Shown: positions 20,260 to 33,405 of the stretch, piece by piece
Layout: each line of letters begins with the position of its first letter
Numbering within the stretch: position 1 is the stretch's first letter
Source of the DNA: Eublepharis macularius
Taxonomy: Eukaryota > Chordata > Lepidosauria > Squamata > Eublepharidae
NCBI RefSeq assembly: GCF_028583425.1
Contig: NC_072794.1
Coordinates: 31,183,232 to 31,247,231 of the forward strand
Direction: 5' to 3'
DNA length: 64,000 bases
Notes under the pieces: model-generated
The model's database searches: none
Told to the model about the DNA's origin: nothing
What the model saw: only the letters and a program-made list of their open reading frames with translations
Program-made: the position numbers and the translations under genes

Positions 20260-21228
20260 TCTTTTTTTTAAATAGATTTTATTGGATGGGTCAATATATA
20301 ATCAATTTCAAATACAAATACATTCCATTTCAATTCCCCTGTGTATATTTCCCCACCCCTCCCCTCCCCCCCCTTTTCGATAATGACTTCCAACAGCACT
20401 CCAACCCACCGTTATTAATAATACCTTATTTCTGTACTAAAGTTGTTCTTATTATTAGTAAGGATCTTAATTATATCTTATCTTACTTAATTTCTTTAAA
20501 ACCCCTCGAAAGACCATAATTGTCCCTTAACATCCCATTTCTTTTCCATGTATTTTTTCAACTTTTTCCAGTCTTCCAAAAATGCTTCTGGATCTTGCTC
20601 CTTCAAATTTCTTGTTAGTTTGTCCATTTCAGCCATGTACAACAATTTCCTTGTCCATTCTTCAATTTCAGGTATTTCTTCTCTCTTCCAGTACTGAGCA
20701 TATATTATTCTAGCTGCTGATATCATATAATACAACAATATCTTATCATTTCTATTAACATCTTCCAAATGCAATGATAATAACAACGTTTCTGGATTTT
20801 TTGCAACATTATAACGAAGTATCAAAGACATCTCAGTACATACTTTGGTCCAAAAGTCTCTAGCCTTACGACAAGTCCACCACATATGAAATAGTGAACC
20901 TTCATGCTCCTTACATTTCCAACACTTATTAGATAGCTGTTTGTTGGCTATGGCTAATTTTTTCGGTGTTAAGTACCATCTATATAACATTTTATAGCCA
21001 TTCTCTCTAATACTGGTGCATGTTGATATTTTTAAAGTATTTTTCCATAATTGTTCCCATGCTTCCATCGTTATTTCATTATTACAATTTATAGCCCACT
21101 TTACCATTTGCACCTTGACTGTTTCATCTTCTGTAAACCACTTCAATAACTATTTGTACATTTAGAAATTATTTTACTATTATCTCCCAACAGTAATTCT
21201 TCTAGCTCTGAATTCTTGGTTCTAAGGC
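20260..21228 (-). mobile_element. 5'-truncated L1 LINE inserted in the SINE
   Basis: The 3' end is a poly(A) (T run at 20262-20270 on plus). A 21-bp target duplication is exact at 20239-20259 and 21229-21249. It carries the end of L1 ORF2 and about 235 bp of 3' UTR. The 5' truncation falls at 21228. Confidence 0.9.
20496..21152 (-). pseudogene. L1 ORF2 C-terminal fragment
   Basis: 216 codons remain open after an in-frame TAG (21152-21150). It shows the cysteine motif of L1 ORF2 C-termini, CWKCKEHEGSLFHMWWTC, followed by RDFWTKV, as in the L1 ORF2 tail CWRC...HCWWDC. Endonuclease and reverse transcriptase domains are missing, so the copy is dead. Confidence 0.88.
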
Positions 21229-22689
21229 CACAAGCACCGAGTCATTACTGACCCATGGGGGGACATCATATCACGACGTTTTCTTAGCAGACTTTTTGTT
21301 ACGGGGTGGTTTGCCATTGCCTTCCCCAGTCATCTACACTTTACCCCCAGGAAACTGGGTACTCATTTTACTGACCTCGGAAGGATGGACGGCTGAGTCG
21401 ACCTTGAGCTGGCTACCTGAACCCAGCTTCCGCCAGGATCGAACTCAGGTCGTGAGCAAACCTTGGGCTGCAGTACTGCTGCTTACCGCTCTGCACCACA
21501 GGGCTTATGAATGGGCACAGCTATGAAAAACATCTGGGTCAGGCTTGAACTTTGCCTAGGTAACAGTTCTGACCTCCTCTGCTTTCTTCAGCTCTTGGTC
21601 CTCCACCTCTGGATTCTATAAATCAAATAAATAAATATATAAATAATATCTAAACACACGTCTAGGTCTGGATCTCCTCACACTGTTACTCTAGGCTGCT
21701 GGTGCCCCTGCATCACAACAAAATCTATACTTGGGGCCAGGGCTTATATTTAGGAGTGAGGCATGTCTTCTGTGCCTGTGATTTATGTATCATGTTAACA
21801 GCATCTTTTCTAATGCACTTGTTTGAGGTATCCTAGCTGAATGAGCTACCTTTCTATTAAAAAGATTACAGTGGCGGCATGAATCCAGCCATGCAATTCC
21901 AAAGACTTAACGGCACTTGCCTCTTCAGAAGACAGCGCACCACATTCTACCGTTTACCCCTTCCCACTTTGTCTCTACTGTTCCCGAGGGCCTGCTGACC
22001 CCTAAGAATAAAAATCTATAGGCTCAGTGGACGGCAGCTGGAGTGGGAAACAGGAAATTCCCACTCAGATGATTTGGATACACTGGTAAATCTTTTTTAA
22101 TGCATTTTTTGATTCCTGCTGATGAAATGCAATTACTCAAAATGCACTGGAGGCTTTTCGAACAAATTCCATACCTATTTATTCTAGTTTCTCTTTTTCT
22201 CGATATCCTTCCTCTGTCTGGATACTTCATGTTCCTTTGGTAATAATTGGATCCAGCAGGTTCCTAGGGATGCCAGTATGGGAAGTAACTGAATTGTCAG
22301 TTCCTACGGCATGGTGACTTCATGGATTCAACTATTACCAGAGGACTAGTTCTTACAAAGAACAGCTGAGGTGGTAGGCTCTGTCACTTCAGACAACAGT
22401 GGCAGGGCACACCTGCACAGAATATCCCTTCATGTAGAAAACTAGCATGTCAAGGAAAAGGATTTAAACATAGTCCTGTCACAACTGCTTTCCATGTACA
22501 GAAATACGTTGCCCCTCCCATTCTATTATGCGATCCTTTGCATGCAGTCTGAAGTGATGTCACTGAGACAGTGATATATTACTTCTTTGCTCTTCTTGAG
22601 CCAGAGGGCAGAGTGGTTGCCTTGAAGCATGTGAAGACTTTTCTGTTTTGTCTGCTGCTACCTTACTGACCCTCCTTGTTTGTGTTTAA

Positions 22690-22824
22690 TTGCTGGTTTT
22701 ATATATATGTACGGTTTTAAAAGTTTATTTTAAAATCTTTTAATTCGTTGTTTGTTACCTTCAGGGTCCTAACTGGGCAGAAAGGTGGGGTACAAATGTT
22801 TTAAGTAAATAAATAAAGACCTCT
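22690..22824 (+). repeat. CR1/L2-like LINE 3' tail
   Basis: T- and TTTTAA-rich segment ending GGCAGAAAGGTGGGGTACAA and then AAGTAAATAAATAAA, the layout of CR1/L2 3' ends in reptiles. Confidence 0.55.
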
Positions 22825-24160
22825 TTCTGAGACCTTGGCAAGCTGCTGCCAGTTAGAATACACAATTCTGAGCTTAATAGACCAGTGTTCTGACTTGGTA
22901 TAAGGCAGGCTTATGTGTCCCATCCTTCAATTTTGGCATCAGAATTGGGAAGTGAGAAAAGTGCCTGAAATAATCAACTCAGATGTCCTGTTTTACACTT
23001 TTCTTCAAGATTCTAGTTGTTCCATTCCAGGAACTAGGGACATTTCTGTGAGGACATACCCTGGCTTTATGAAGAAGCAGTACAGGTTTTTTTTGTCCCC
23101 TATATGTTTTATACCAGGAGATGAATTCATCAACGCCAGAAAGCAACAGCTTTGTCCTTGCAAAGACGTCATAAGCTTACCAAAATGCCTGGGTGGGTGA
23201 TAATGAACGGTCTCTCAAGCAGCACAAAACAACTTGGAATGCCCCAGTGATGCAACTATTGTACACCTTTGCATGGTTGATTGAGCAAAACTACATTTTA
23301 AACTGACATCGTTCTTCAGATTTCAGTCTGTAGCACGGTGTGTGGTTTTGAAAAGTAGGATAGTCTCCTAGGAACACATTATCTATGTTCCAGCCATGCT
23401 TGATGGGTAAAGAAAACTGAAAAATGCAGGAAGGCAAAAGCCAGCGTCACTGCAGTGATAGGAGCAGTATAAATACTTGAATAGACTGGGCCCAAAGCAA
23501 GGAAGGGATAAGCAACCAGGGAAACAGGAGAAAAACAGAAACAGAAAAATCATCGCTAGAAGACAATCCCCAAGGTAGGAAGAGGATGGCTGACACAGTG
23601 CTGCTAGGCCTGGAAGCAGCTATCTGTGAGGAGACTTGGGAGGAGGTGGGAGAGACAGAGAACACAACATGAGAAGCTGACCCAGAGGCCTCTGCAATTA
23701 TGAGGGAACCGGGGAGGGTGTGTGCTTATTCTCCAAAGGAAGGGCACCCCTCACTTTCTACAAAAAGTTACATGTCCTTTCCAGATAGGGCTGCTGCCAG
23801 AACAGGACAGAACAGAACAGTGCAGGGGCCTGGCTCAGCATGGAAGACCCCAAATGTAGTCTGAAGCTAGAGATGGGTGAGCTCCACCCAGTTCATCTCC
23901 AATGTTATTCCTCCACCACTTTCTCCCTAGCGCGTTCCGGGAATTAGAGCTCCCAAGTTTAATGAGGACATCCATAAGTGCACCACTGCCTCCAGACGTT
24001 CCAGCCACATACTTGCAGAAGCCTCTGGGTCAGTGTTTCCCAACTAGGGAAAAATAAACAAGCTAAATATCACACTAAAAGTAAATTTTATATTGACTTT
24101 GGATGTGAATATTTTGATGCTTAACTAAACTTTATTTTGATTTGGTGTTCTTAGGATGTA

Positions 24161-24162
<2 letters not shown>

Positions 24163-24196
<34 letters not shown>

Positions 24197-24222
24197 CTCT
24201 CTGTCTCTCACACACACACACC
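24163..24222. repeat. (CT)n / (CA)n compound microsatellite
   Basis: About 30 bp of CT, then GTGTCTCT variants, then CA units. Confidence 0.9.
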
Positions 24223-24444
24223 ATTAAGCCCCCTTCCATCAAACAGGCTTAGCAATCTTCCAGTATGAATATGTGTGTGTAGAATACACAACCACAAATC
24301 TCCACTTTCCCCTTTAAAGTAGTTGTGAATGGAGACCACTCCTTTCCTGCCTGTTGCTCGTTCACATATAGTCTGTGGAAGAAAGTGACCGTCTACTGTG
24401 CAACCCTATGGAGAATTACTACAATCTAATCCATTAGTTTTGAT

Positions 24445-24704
24445 CAGGGCTTTTTTTCAGCTGGAACTCGGTGGAACGGAGTTCCGGAACCTCTTGAAAA
24501 TGGTCACATGGCTGGTGGCCCCGCCCCCTGATCTCCAGACAGAGGGGAGTTTAGTTTGCCCTCTGCGCCACTGAGCGGTGCAGAGGGCAATCTAAACTCC
24601 CCTCTGTCTGGAGATCAGGGGGCGGGGCCACCAGCCATGTGACCATTTTCTCCAAGGGTAACCCACTGAGTTCCACCACCTCTTTTCCCAGAAAAAAAGC
24701 CCTG
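24445..24704. mobile_element. Foldback hAT MITE, copy 1 (260 bp)
   Basis: Ends CAGGGCTTTTTTTCAGC and its reverse complement, flanked by an exact 8-bp duplication GTTTTGAT (24437-24444 and 24705-24712). 8-bp duplications and CAG...CTG ends are hAT hallmarks. The interior is one long palindrome around a GAGCGG-type loop near 24573. Non-coding. Confidence 0.88.
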
Positions 24705-26389
24705 GTTTTGATGGACTTAAAATGGAGAAACCGCACAGGACAGCTCTGTTATATCCGTATGTTGTTCTCATGAATGTTTTAGTACCAGCACTTAAATATA
24801 AAAGTTGCCCAAAGTCATATTTGATCAGTTGCAGGGAGGAGCAGGATCTTTTTGGTCATAGCCCTAAAACATTTTATATTGTCAGCCACTCCAAGCAGGG
24901 CATAAATAAATGTATGCAAAACACTTTGCACTGAAAAATGATCCTGTCAATGAATTAAGTAAAGATCGGGTGTATATCACATATAGCAGAAAGGTGGCAT
25001 AATTCCAAGTTGGTAGAATGGACTGTTCCATGTGGGGAGATGTCTATTGTGAATAATTTATTTATACGGAAACTTCCTGCAATGGATGAGAGGAATATAT
25101 CAAGGAGAAAAGTTTGAGCTCAGCCAGCTCCTCATTATACTGGTTTTCATCTTGTGGGGAATATTGTTTTAATGCAGGATGCATGTTAAAAAATGGGACA
25201 CCCCCCCCTGCAGTGGAACAGTCCGTTCTTTCATTTTTACGACTCTTACCACCTCATTCTCCTGCCATGTGTAGACCAGGCATATGCAGTGCACAATTCC
25301 ACGGGTATGTAATAACATGGCTTGAATTTATATCCCCCTTGTGAGTTGAATAATTTGGTTCTTTTTAACAGTATGATGCAGTGAGAGAGAGAGAGAAGAG
25401 TTGAAGAAGGGGGAATGTTTTATTCCTCCCACTGGATTCATTGAGGGCTATGTTAAAATTCTATCCTAAATCACCTTGCCCTAGAGTTGCGCCGGAAGCC
25501 TCGCAGAAACTAGCACATGCATATTTATCATGCTTGTGACACAGATGCGGCTCAGAGGTAGCAAAATCCTGCTCCTGAGTAGCCCTCATGTGGCATATTA
25601 GGGGGTCTCTTGAGTGGGAGTAAGACAGACAAGGGGAAGCAGGAAACAGCTGCGGGGAAAAGTGTCACAGGAACAAGCTGAGCCAGAGACAGGCAGGAGG
25701 AGAAATGAGCGTGTCAGACAGTGCGAGAAATGTATACAGTGATTTGCGAGTGATCTGGACAGGACTTCAAACACAGGGTACGGCTCCTTAGACAAAACAC
25801 AAGGTATGGTTGTGTAACAACAGGGAGAAGGGAGAGTTGGAGAGACGGGGGAATGATTGTATCCTAGCTCCCTTCCTGGCTGTCCCTGCCGCAGAAGCAG
25901 CCAGCCCTCTACACAGATGCTCTCCCCGCTCTGCCAAATGGGGTACCCGTGGACAGAGACATCACCTGGCCCCCTAGACCTTGGCTACCCATTGGAGAGG
26001 AATAGATTATGCAAATATGCTGAGTGAAAAAAGGGAAGGAAAAGCACATCGAAAGCTGCTTTTAAAAATCCAGGGGGAACTAGGACTCGTCACGGTCTGA
26101 AAGGTAGGGAAGGAAGGACACTCCGGTGAGAGAGCTGCACTGTCCAAAGATACAAAACAAACAGCTAACTAAAACCTTTCCCTTGCATTAGCTCAGAGGA
26201 AAGCCTGCTGGGTCAGATCTTCTACACGGATAGCCTTGGGTGGACAGTCCCTTGGTATAGGTGTTAAAGCTCCATGAGAAAATGTGTGTGGGAATGTCCA
26301 TGTTCTGGGATGTTAAAAGAGCTGGCAGAATTCACACCCCTCACCTGGGACTGGGAGCTTTGAACCATCAAGTCACTGAGTCAGCCCCT
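24705..26389. other. Intergenic, nothing recognised
   Basis: No coding exon and no repeat I can name; an (AG)n run is at about 25383-25395. Confidence 0.45.
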
Positions 26390-26572
26390 CGTTCTGCAAG
26401 GGCAACATTGTCTCCTCTGACTGGCAGCAGCTCTCCAGGGTCGCAGGCAAGAGGTCTTTCACATCACCTGCTACCTGATCCTTTTTAACTGGAGATCCTG
26501 GGGACTGAACCTGGAAACTTCTGCATGCCAAGCAGATGCTCTTATCACGGAGCCACACCCTCTCTCTGAGAA
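26390..26572 (-). repeat. tRNA-Ala-like SINE
   Basis: The reverse complement reads GTGGCTCCGTGATAAGAGCA...TGCATGCAGAAGTTTCCAGG, a tRNA-Ala-like head with A and B boxes, then the CAGGATCTCCAGTTAAAA body. Another copy is at 59539 and a degraded plus-strand copy at about 39340-39500. It is not a functional tRNA: the acceptor stem does not pair. Confidence 0.6.
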
Positions 26573-27423
26573 TGCCTTGATGGGAAGCTGATGGGAGGGA
26601 CAGATAAACGAACTTGGGGTTTTGGAGAAGAAGGGTGGTGATGGAGATTTTCACACCTTCCCAGATAAAGAACTCCCTTCTCCATTACTCAAATGGCTAT
26701 TTCTGGGGACAAAGGTGCTGTCTGAATGCAACAAGCGTTTCTGAGTAGCTTATTAAATGAGGAAATGGGCCTTAACACTTAGAGGAAATATCCCAAAACC
26801 ACTGAGAAAATTCCTGTAAGGGGCTTACCATTGCGGAGGGTTTCATTAGACCTCAGCTGGGTGGTTACCTCTTCTAAGCTGCTGCATTTCTTTGTTGCTT
26901 CAGCAAAAAATAAAATGATGAAATCACATGAAGGGAGTGGGTAACATAGGAACTCTCCACACAAGTAATCTCTAGCCTTCTAGGAGGAGGTATGTGACAG
27001 CTATTCGATCCACACCTCTCTCACATAATCCCAACATTTCTACAGTTGCTGCATAAATCAAGAGTGAGGTAGCACCACAGCACCCCACGGAAACACCCTG
27101 CCTGAAGCCGCATCAACACTAAGGGACCAATTGTACTAGTGACTACACCAGGCTCAGTGCTTGTGAACGGCAAACACAGGGGCACCTGGGAGGCCTTTCT
27201 CAGATGGGGGGAGGAATTTGTAGAAGAGAAGCAGTAGGTGGGTAGGGAGGTGTGCTTAAGCACTGTGTCCCACTTGAAGTGATAAAAACATGCTTCTCAT
27301 GACTTTCTAAACTGTCTTCCCCTTGTAGCTCTTTATCCTGTTGTAACTAATTCCAAACCCCTTCATGGTCACCACTTTTGCTACCATCTGTCACTTCTCA
27401 GTAGTGTCAAATTGTAGGGAGGG

Positions 27424-27752
27424 GGCTCTCAGATGCTTCACTAATGAGTTAGGGACCCTAGACTTCATCACTATGCTGCATTATATACTACCTGATGTTT
27501 TAAATATGTGCTCCTATAAACTACCCATGCTTCGTGTTGTCTAATGTCAGCCCTAGAATTGCTTAAGTTCTGTTTCAGCATTTCTACAGCTCTGCATTGG
27601 ATTCTTGCTAATGCTATGTCTTTGTAAACTTGCATTTATTTACCCAATGGCATTGTTTATGGAAATGTCCTGGAAACTGACTGTACCAATCTCACACTGT
27701 GTAATCCCACCTTGAGTCTCAGTGTGTGAGAGAGAGAGAGTTGGATAAGTAT
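27424..27752 (+). repeat. CR1/L2-like LINE 3' UTR
   Basis: Begins GGGGCTCTCAGATGCTTCAC and ends CACCTTGAGTCTCAGTGTG. It is collinear with 44602-45250, where the same LINE also keeps part of its ORF, so it provides the uninterrupted version of the site into which the hAT at 44638 inserted. Confidence 0.75.
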
Positions 27753-28159
27753 TGTTGCAGAGTCGAAAATTTGCACAGCAGATAAAGAATCACAGACACG
27801 TGTGTTCAGCTTCTAAAATAAATGTTTACTACATATAGGAAAAAATAATAAAGGATACATTGGAGATAAAATAGAGAGCTAACTTAGTTCCTACATCCTT
27901 ACGTCTTGAAGATAACGGTCTAACTAACCGGAGAGCAATGGCGTCTTGAGTACAGGAAAGAATGTGAATTGCCCCTCAATAAACCTGGTCAGCCAATAAT
28001 CAATCCTAGATCTGTTCATTAAGCTTGCAACTCCCCTTTTACCCTGGTGGGAAGAACAACTCGACATCTAACTGGCCTTATGCTAACTAGTTCTCTCTAA
28101 CTAAACACAAACAAATTAACTCGTTCATGACTGAAGAGAATGACACTTGTAAAACCCCC

Positions 28160-28239
<80 letters not shown>
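28160..28239. repeat. (GATA)20 microsatellite
   Basis: 80 bp of perfect GATA. Such arrays (Bkm type) are expanded on sex chromosomes in some squamates; a single short array says nothing about linkage here. Confidence 0.95.
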
Positions 28240-29385
28240 CTCCATGGACAGTCCCCCTTGCTGAGAGGGTGGTAGAGGGAGGGAGGGAGGCTTAAGAACC
28301 CATTCTTCTTTTCTGTGGCAAGTTGCCCTCCCCGTCATGCTCTGCAGTGCAGCAATGGTGAAGCGGTGACCCAGGCTTGTATAAGACAGGTATAGCATTT
28401 AAACAGAAGTCAAGAGCAGGACCACTGCTTGCTACCTGCGCCTGCTTCATTTTGGCTTTGCTATTTGCATGAATGCTGACTCCGCTCTCAGTCTTGCTCC
28501 ACCCACTGTATTTCTGGCTGATTGGTTTTGACATTGTTTTTAAAGTGCCACATGCCTGTTTCTTTGCTTTCTACATTCATCTTTCTCCTCATTTTCATTT
28601 TGAGAAAGAACTGTTTAAATGTCTAAGGAGATTGGAGGAGGTAGCTTGGTAAGGTTGCCAACTGCTCGTAGAAAAAATGCCACATCCCTTTAACAGGGGC
28701 TTGATAGGAGGATATTGTTTCCCCCTATGTAAATGTTATTTACGTCTATCCCATGAAAAATTTCAGTGGCCCATATCCACACATTAATGCCCTGTTAAAG
28801 GGACAAGGCATTTTTCTTCAGGCCTATTGACAATCCTACATCTTGGGGATGTCCATGGGCATTAATCCATTGATTTCCACAGCCAGGTTTTGCTGTCAAC
28901 TTGGAAAACCATTTTTGGACCTTATCCTGGGGAAAAAATATACAGCAACTGAATGCAGTAGAAATGCTTCCAAACCCACCCTGTTGCTCCACAAATATTA
29001 AGTATGTCTTCACCCTTTACCACCAACATCCAGTTCTACCGTCAAAGGCAATGCTAAAAAATTACACTGATTTGTTTCTCTGTAGACACAATGGACTTGG
29101 GTTATGATACCTAGACAACATTAATTGCCCTAACCTACTGGTTCAGCTCATTCCTGATTGCAGGTTACAAACAAGGAGTTGATCATGTGGCAAGCTGTTT
29201 GGATGCTTTCAAGCAAATTCATGTATCCATTTTTATGACTGCTCTGCTTTCCCACACAATTAGATGACTTTCTTGCAGAAGGCACCCTCCCCTACTCGTC
29301 TGTGTCCAATTTTGAAAGGAACATAGAAAAAGAAAATAAAAAATTCTGAGATTTTGGAGCTGTGATTTACTACTGAAATGTCTTA

Positions 29386-29465
29386 CAGAGCCCTCCTAAG
29401 CTGAGTTACACCTTTCTAAATCCATTGAAGTAAATTGTCTTAGAAGGAAGTAACTCTGGTTACAC
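29386..29465. mobile_element. Short hairpin MITE
   Basis: CCTAAGCTGAGTTACACC and its diverged reverse complement around AATCCATTGAAG. Same family as 15291. Confidence 0.55.
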
Positions 29466-29716
29466 ATTAACCCTTCACATTTTGTTGTAATGTGCCTTTA
29501 GAGTTTCCCCAGATAATCATATGATCAGTTCTTGTGAGAACTTCTCATATAGTTGCCACTGATCGTTCAGGAGCCCAAAATAGAATCTATTCACCTTCAC
29601 AATGAACTCCATGTAACGCCAGCTTCATGCAAGTTGGTCAGTGTAATGACCTGAACAAGCATACCCATGGGGGAGGGGCGGTTACTGTATCTTGTCCAGT
29701 TAATGAGATTATTTAC

Positions 29717-29792
29717 AATGGAAGCCTAAGCAGAGTTACAGCCTTCCAATGCCATTGAGTTCAATGGGCTTGGAAGGGTGTGATTCTGTTGC
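29717..29792. mobile_element. Short hairpin MITE
   Basis: AAGCCTAAGCAGAGTTACAG...CTTGGAAGGGTGTGATTCTG around GCCATTGAGTTCAATGGG. Same family as 15291; only 250 bp from the copy at 29386. Confidence 0.6.
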
Positions 29793-30019
29793 GCTGTTAG
29801 TTCACGGACTAGGCAAAAGCAGCAGTTTCTACAATGGGGCCGAGCTGCTTAGTACAATGGTAAGCTCAAGACAAACTTCACCAAGAAACATTCAGGAAAT
29901 ATGATCAGGATTGCACCTCACATGTATGCTTGCCAGCCCACAGCCAGCAATCCCTGGAAAAGGGGGCAAAGCCTAGAGCGCCAATGTCATGTCATTTCTG
30001 TTAAAACTTAGAAGTGATA

Positions 30020-30108
30020 TCAATGGATGCTCTAGGATTTTAAAAAACCTCTATGGTAAAACTATAGAATTTTTTTAAAAACCTAGAGAGTCCATGATGT
30101 CACTTCTG
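30020..30108. repeat. Imperfect palindrome with TGATGTCACTTC-type ends
   Basis: Arms AGAAGTGATATCAATGGA...CTCTAGGATTTTAAAAAAC and the reverse complement ending GATGTCACTTCTGG. The outer motif recurs in hairpins at 37055, 54870, 63761 and 63851. Confidence 0.5.
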
Positions 30109-31888
30109 GATTTTACTGAAAGTTATGTCAGGATGCCAGCATGACGCTAGTGAGATCCCCACCTCATTTCTTCCCACTGGCATTTCCAGTGCTGGTGCGC
30201 AAAACAGATTTGCTGGGAGATACTCCTACTATAATGGGAGACCTGTCAAGCCTACTCATATGTAACTGAGAGAATTCAAACATGGTATGTTTGTTTGGTG
30301 AGCATATTTGCCACAAAGTCCTCAGTCAGTACACTTACCAAGAATGTGTAGGGTTGCTATGAAGACTGCGCTAATATATGAGTTTTCAAACGTACAGCTT
30401 TCAAATGATCTGTCCTGCATGTGGACATACCACCATCTGAATCTGGGTAGTAGGATGTTAAAAAGTTGCTGTTCCCTGACTTGAACCTGGGAAAGCAGAG
30501 ATGGATGGGGATACTGAAGAAGGAAATAACATGGACAGAATCTGCTACTACATTTATTTCAGTTTGTATCTGAGATGTTCTTTACACGTCTTCCTTCCCC
30601 TCAGGCATATTACTTCCTGACTGAAACAGAAATAAAGAGAAATTTGAAAACGGTCCACCCGACCTCAGGTTGTAATGTTCGTTCACAGTAATCTCGTTTT
30701 CCCTCTGTGTTCTATCCCCTGTAGCCATAACAGGAACTAAACAACCAGCCTGTTCTAGGAGTCACGGCTGATGTTAACACAGAACGTTGCTTACAGGCAT
30801 GAGGCAGGAGAAAGGGCGTGGGGAGCAGAAGGAAGCCTTAAACTCTAGCAGGAATATTGCAGTTACACATGTGGCTTATATGTGGTATGCTCATTATTCT
30901 AAGGATCACCTGGCTGGGACACTTCTCACCAGAGCAGCTGAATACACTAGTAATTACTCTGCTGAGAAGAGTCCCATGTATAAATGTGTGTGTATAAGAG
31001 TGTGGGAGAGTGGGTTGATTTATTTTTATGATAGATTTATTCATAAGACAACATTTGAGAACTTTTTTTTGAATGGGTTGGATCCAGATCCAGATTTCCA
31101 GTAATGGAAGGGGGGATGGATTTTCATCAGTTCTCCCCTCCACTGCAGAACTTTGATGTACCCCTCATGCAGTTCCTGTGGGTAACATGTCCCCCAAAAA
31201 CAGCGTTTTGGGGAGCTTTGGGGGATGCAGTGGGATTGGGGAAGCAAAGAAGTCTTGTTCCACTGGCAGACATCCCTTCCATCAACAGATATTACCACTG
31301 GATCCAACCTTGTATCTTACTTGAGTGGCCAATTGGCATCTGGCATGGAGGGACTCGGCAATCAGATGTATTTGCCAGGAGAGCGATTCTACCCGCATGG
31401 ATTTAGCAGTAGCAGCCACTGCCATCCAAGACAATATTCAATGCCATTTTTTGAATGCTGTTCGTCCATTGACTTGTGGAGGTTTGTTCATTATCCCTGG
31501 TCTTTGTTTTGACCCTGCTTGGGGTTGAAATAAACAGGGGTCTAGTGGCACATTATATACTAACCAAATATTATTCTAGCATGGACTAGAGCCCACTTCT
31601 TTGGGTGCATTTTATGTAGGATAAGAAACAAGCAGCATGGTCAACAGACAATGTAATGCTGGAAGTAAGTTCTAAGTCCTTATTAAACTTTGGAGGGGAG
31701 CGAGTGTCAACTGTCTTATTAATTCTAATTCAGCGGAGATGTAACATGAAGGGAAATGGTTTTGAAGGATTTCACACATTTAAATTGCTCTATCAAACTA
31801 TGATTTTAGGACTGACTATATGTGAATCTTGTTTACCAATCCTGATCCTAATGTAGGAGAAACACCAGCTAGCATACTGGGACTCTAG

Positions 31889-32035
31889 CTGATTCCACAC
31901 ACGTTGGATAATGCACTTCCAATCCTCTTTAGAGATCATTTGGAACTGAATTTTTTGAGTGTGAAACAAAAATTCCACTTCCAAATGATAGCTAAAGTGC
32001 ATTGAAAGTGCATTATCCAACGTGTGCGGAATCAG
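31889..32035. mobile_element. Terminal-inverted-repeat MITE, 147 bp
   Basis: Ends CTGATTCCACACACGTTGGA and the reverse complement ACGTGTGCGGAATCAG, with TAATGCACTT continuing inside on both arms. Target duplication is unclear, so the superfamily is not assigned. Confidence 0.6.
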
Positions 32036-33011
32036 CCTCTGTCTCAGCTACCTTTTCTCAAGCAGAAGTAGCTTTACCCCAGCAATTAATTACAAACACT
32101 TCTACCTTAAACCATTTCTTTACCATCTGCACTGTCATTTCAGTGGCGGAGGGAGAGTAAATTACTGCTCCAGTCTCCACTGCTTTGTCCCATGCTTGAG
32201 AAGTAATGAAAGTGAAGGAAGGATGTTTTTCTCTTTTCCGTTTTTCAGAACGGCACTCTCAACTCAAGTGTTTCTGACCCGGAGGAAAAGAACTAATTAT
32301 AGTAATGTTTTCCAAACTTCTAATGGCGTCTTTTCCTGAGCTGAAATTGAAAGGGCACTACAATCTTATAACCCCATAAGTGGAATGCTGGAATGCTAGA
32401 GTTGTAAAAATAAGAACAATTCACCTTTGGAGGAGCCCCAATGTTCATTGCACGCACCATCATTCTGAAAATCTTGACTGGAATGGTGATTAGCACAGAA
32501 CAGCAACTCCCACAAAGAAGCAGTGGGCAGCCTCATCTGCAGGATAATTCTGCTGTGCTTGTGCAGCTGGAGTGACTCATCCATCACACCCAGTGCAGAG
32601 GCACTGCAGAATTACTTGCCGCACAGTGGAGGTAAGGTCAGAGCAGTAAATCATGAAGAGATGTAGCACGGAGCCCCTCCAGGATAGGTGGTACTTTGGA
32701 GCCACAAAATTATTTAACATATTTCATTTGGCATATAGTTTGGAAATTAATGTGCTACCTCTCTAAAGCATCCCAAGGGAAACAGTTGTAAATGGTCATG
32801 CCACTGAAATGAACAGGGAGGTACACATTAGGAACTCATGACATTTAGAAACCCATTGAAAACTTGATGACTGATTTCCTTGCAGGGGGTATTTACTTGT
32901 AGCCGTTGTGCCCCCTAAAAGGAACAGCAACCCAAAGAATCTCTGCCAGTGCAGAAGCTGACACAGTTAACCTTTTTCCAGTTATGGTTTGGGTACATAG
33001 TTCCTCCTCCT

Positions 33012-33266
33012 CAGGGCTTTTTTTCAGCTGGAACGCAGTGGAACGGAGTTCCGGAACCTCTTGAAAATGGTCACATGGCTGGTGGCCCCGCCCCCTGATC
33101 TCCAGACAGAGGGGAGTTTAGATCGCCCTCCGCGCTGCAGCACGGAGGGCGATCTAAACTCCCCTCTGTCTGGAGATCAGGGGGCGGGGCCACCAGCCAT
33201 GTGACCATTTTCTCCTAGGGCAACCCACTGAGTTCCACCACCTCTTTTCCCAGAAAAAAAGCCCTG
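33012..33266. mobile_element. Foldback hAT MITE, copy 2 (255 bp)
   Basis: Same ends as copy 1. The 8-bp flanks CTCCTCCT (33004-33011) and CGCCTCCT (33267-33274) differ at one base. Interior palindrome with loop GCTGCAGCACG at about 33135. Confidence 0.85.
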
Positions 33267-33280
33267 CGCCTCCTCCATTT

Positions 33281-33405
33281 TAACCTCACAACAACCCTGA
33301 GAGATATGTTAGGCTGGGGCAGAGGCCACCCAGCAAGGGCTCATTGCAGTGCTGGGATTTGAATCTCGATCACCTAATCAAATATAACCACACTGATTCT
33401 TCCTA
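33281..33405 (-). repeat. Truncated Sauria-type SINE
   Basis: Reverse-oriented body with CCTCACAACAACCCTGAGAG and GATTTGAATCTCG (B-box side). The head is missing. It abuts the hAT MITE at 33266. Confidence 0.5.

Larger units (their letters stand above)
20218..21505 (-). repeat. tRNA-derived SINE (CCCTGTGGTGCAGAG family) split by an L1
   Basis: The SINE lies in reverse: its head (AGCCCTGTGGTGCAGAGCG) is at 21505 and its tail at 20218. The bodies 21229-21505 and 20218-20259 are one element interrupted by the L1 at 20260-21228. The body includes the typical GGTAAAATGAGTACCCAGTT segment and the GTAATGACTCGGTGCTTG tail. Two further copies are at 61213 and 61493. Confidence 0.85.
21507..24444. other. 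Intergenic, mostly non-coding
   Basis: No exon recognised. Contains a LINE 3' tail (22690-22824), CT/CA simple repeats at 24163-24222 and otherwise unassigned sequence. Confidence 0.5.
27755..33011. other. Intergenic, several short repeats, no gene seen
   Basis: Apart from the MITEs and simple repeats listed, no exon or conserved protein was recognised. A dispersed-repeat piece (GTCTAGTGGCACATTAT) is at 31530-31625. Confidence 0.45.

Noticed and set aside
28087..28398. Frame with SIYLSIYL repeats
   Set aside because: It is the (GATA)20 microsatellite; also not CRISPR-like, as there are no spacers.
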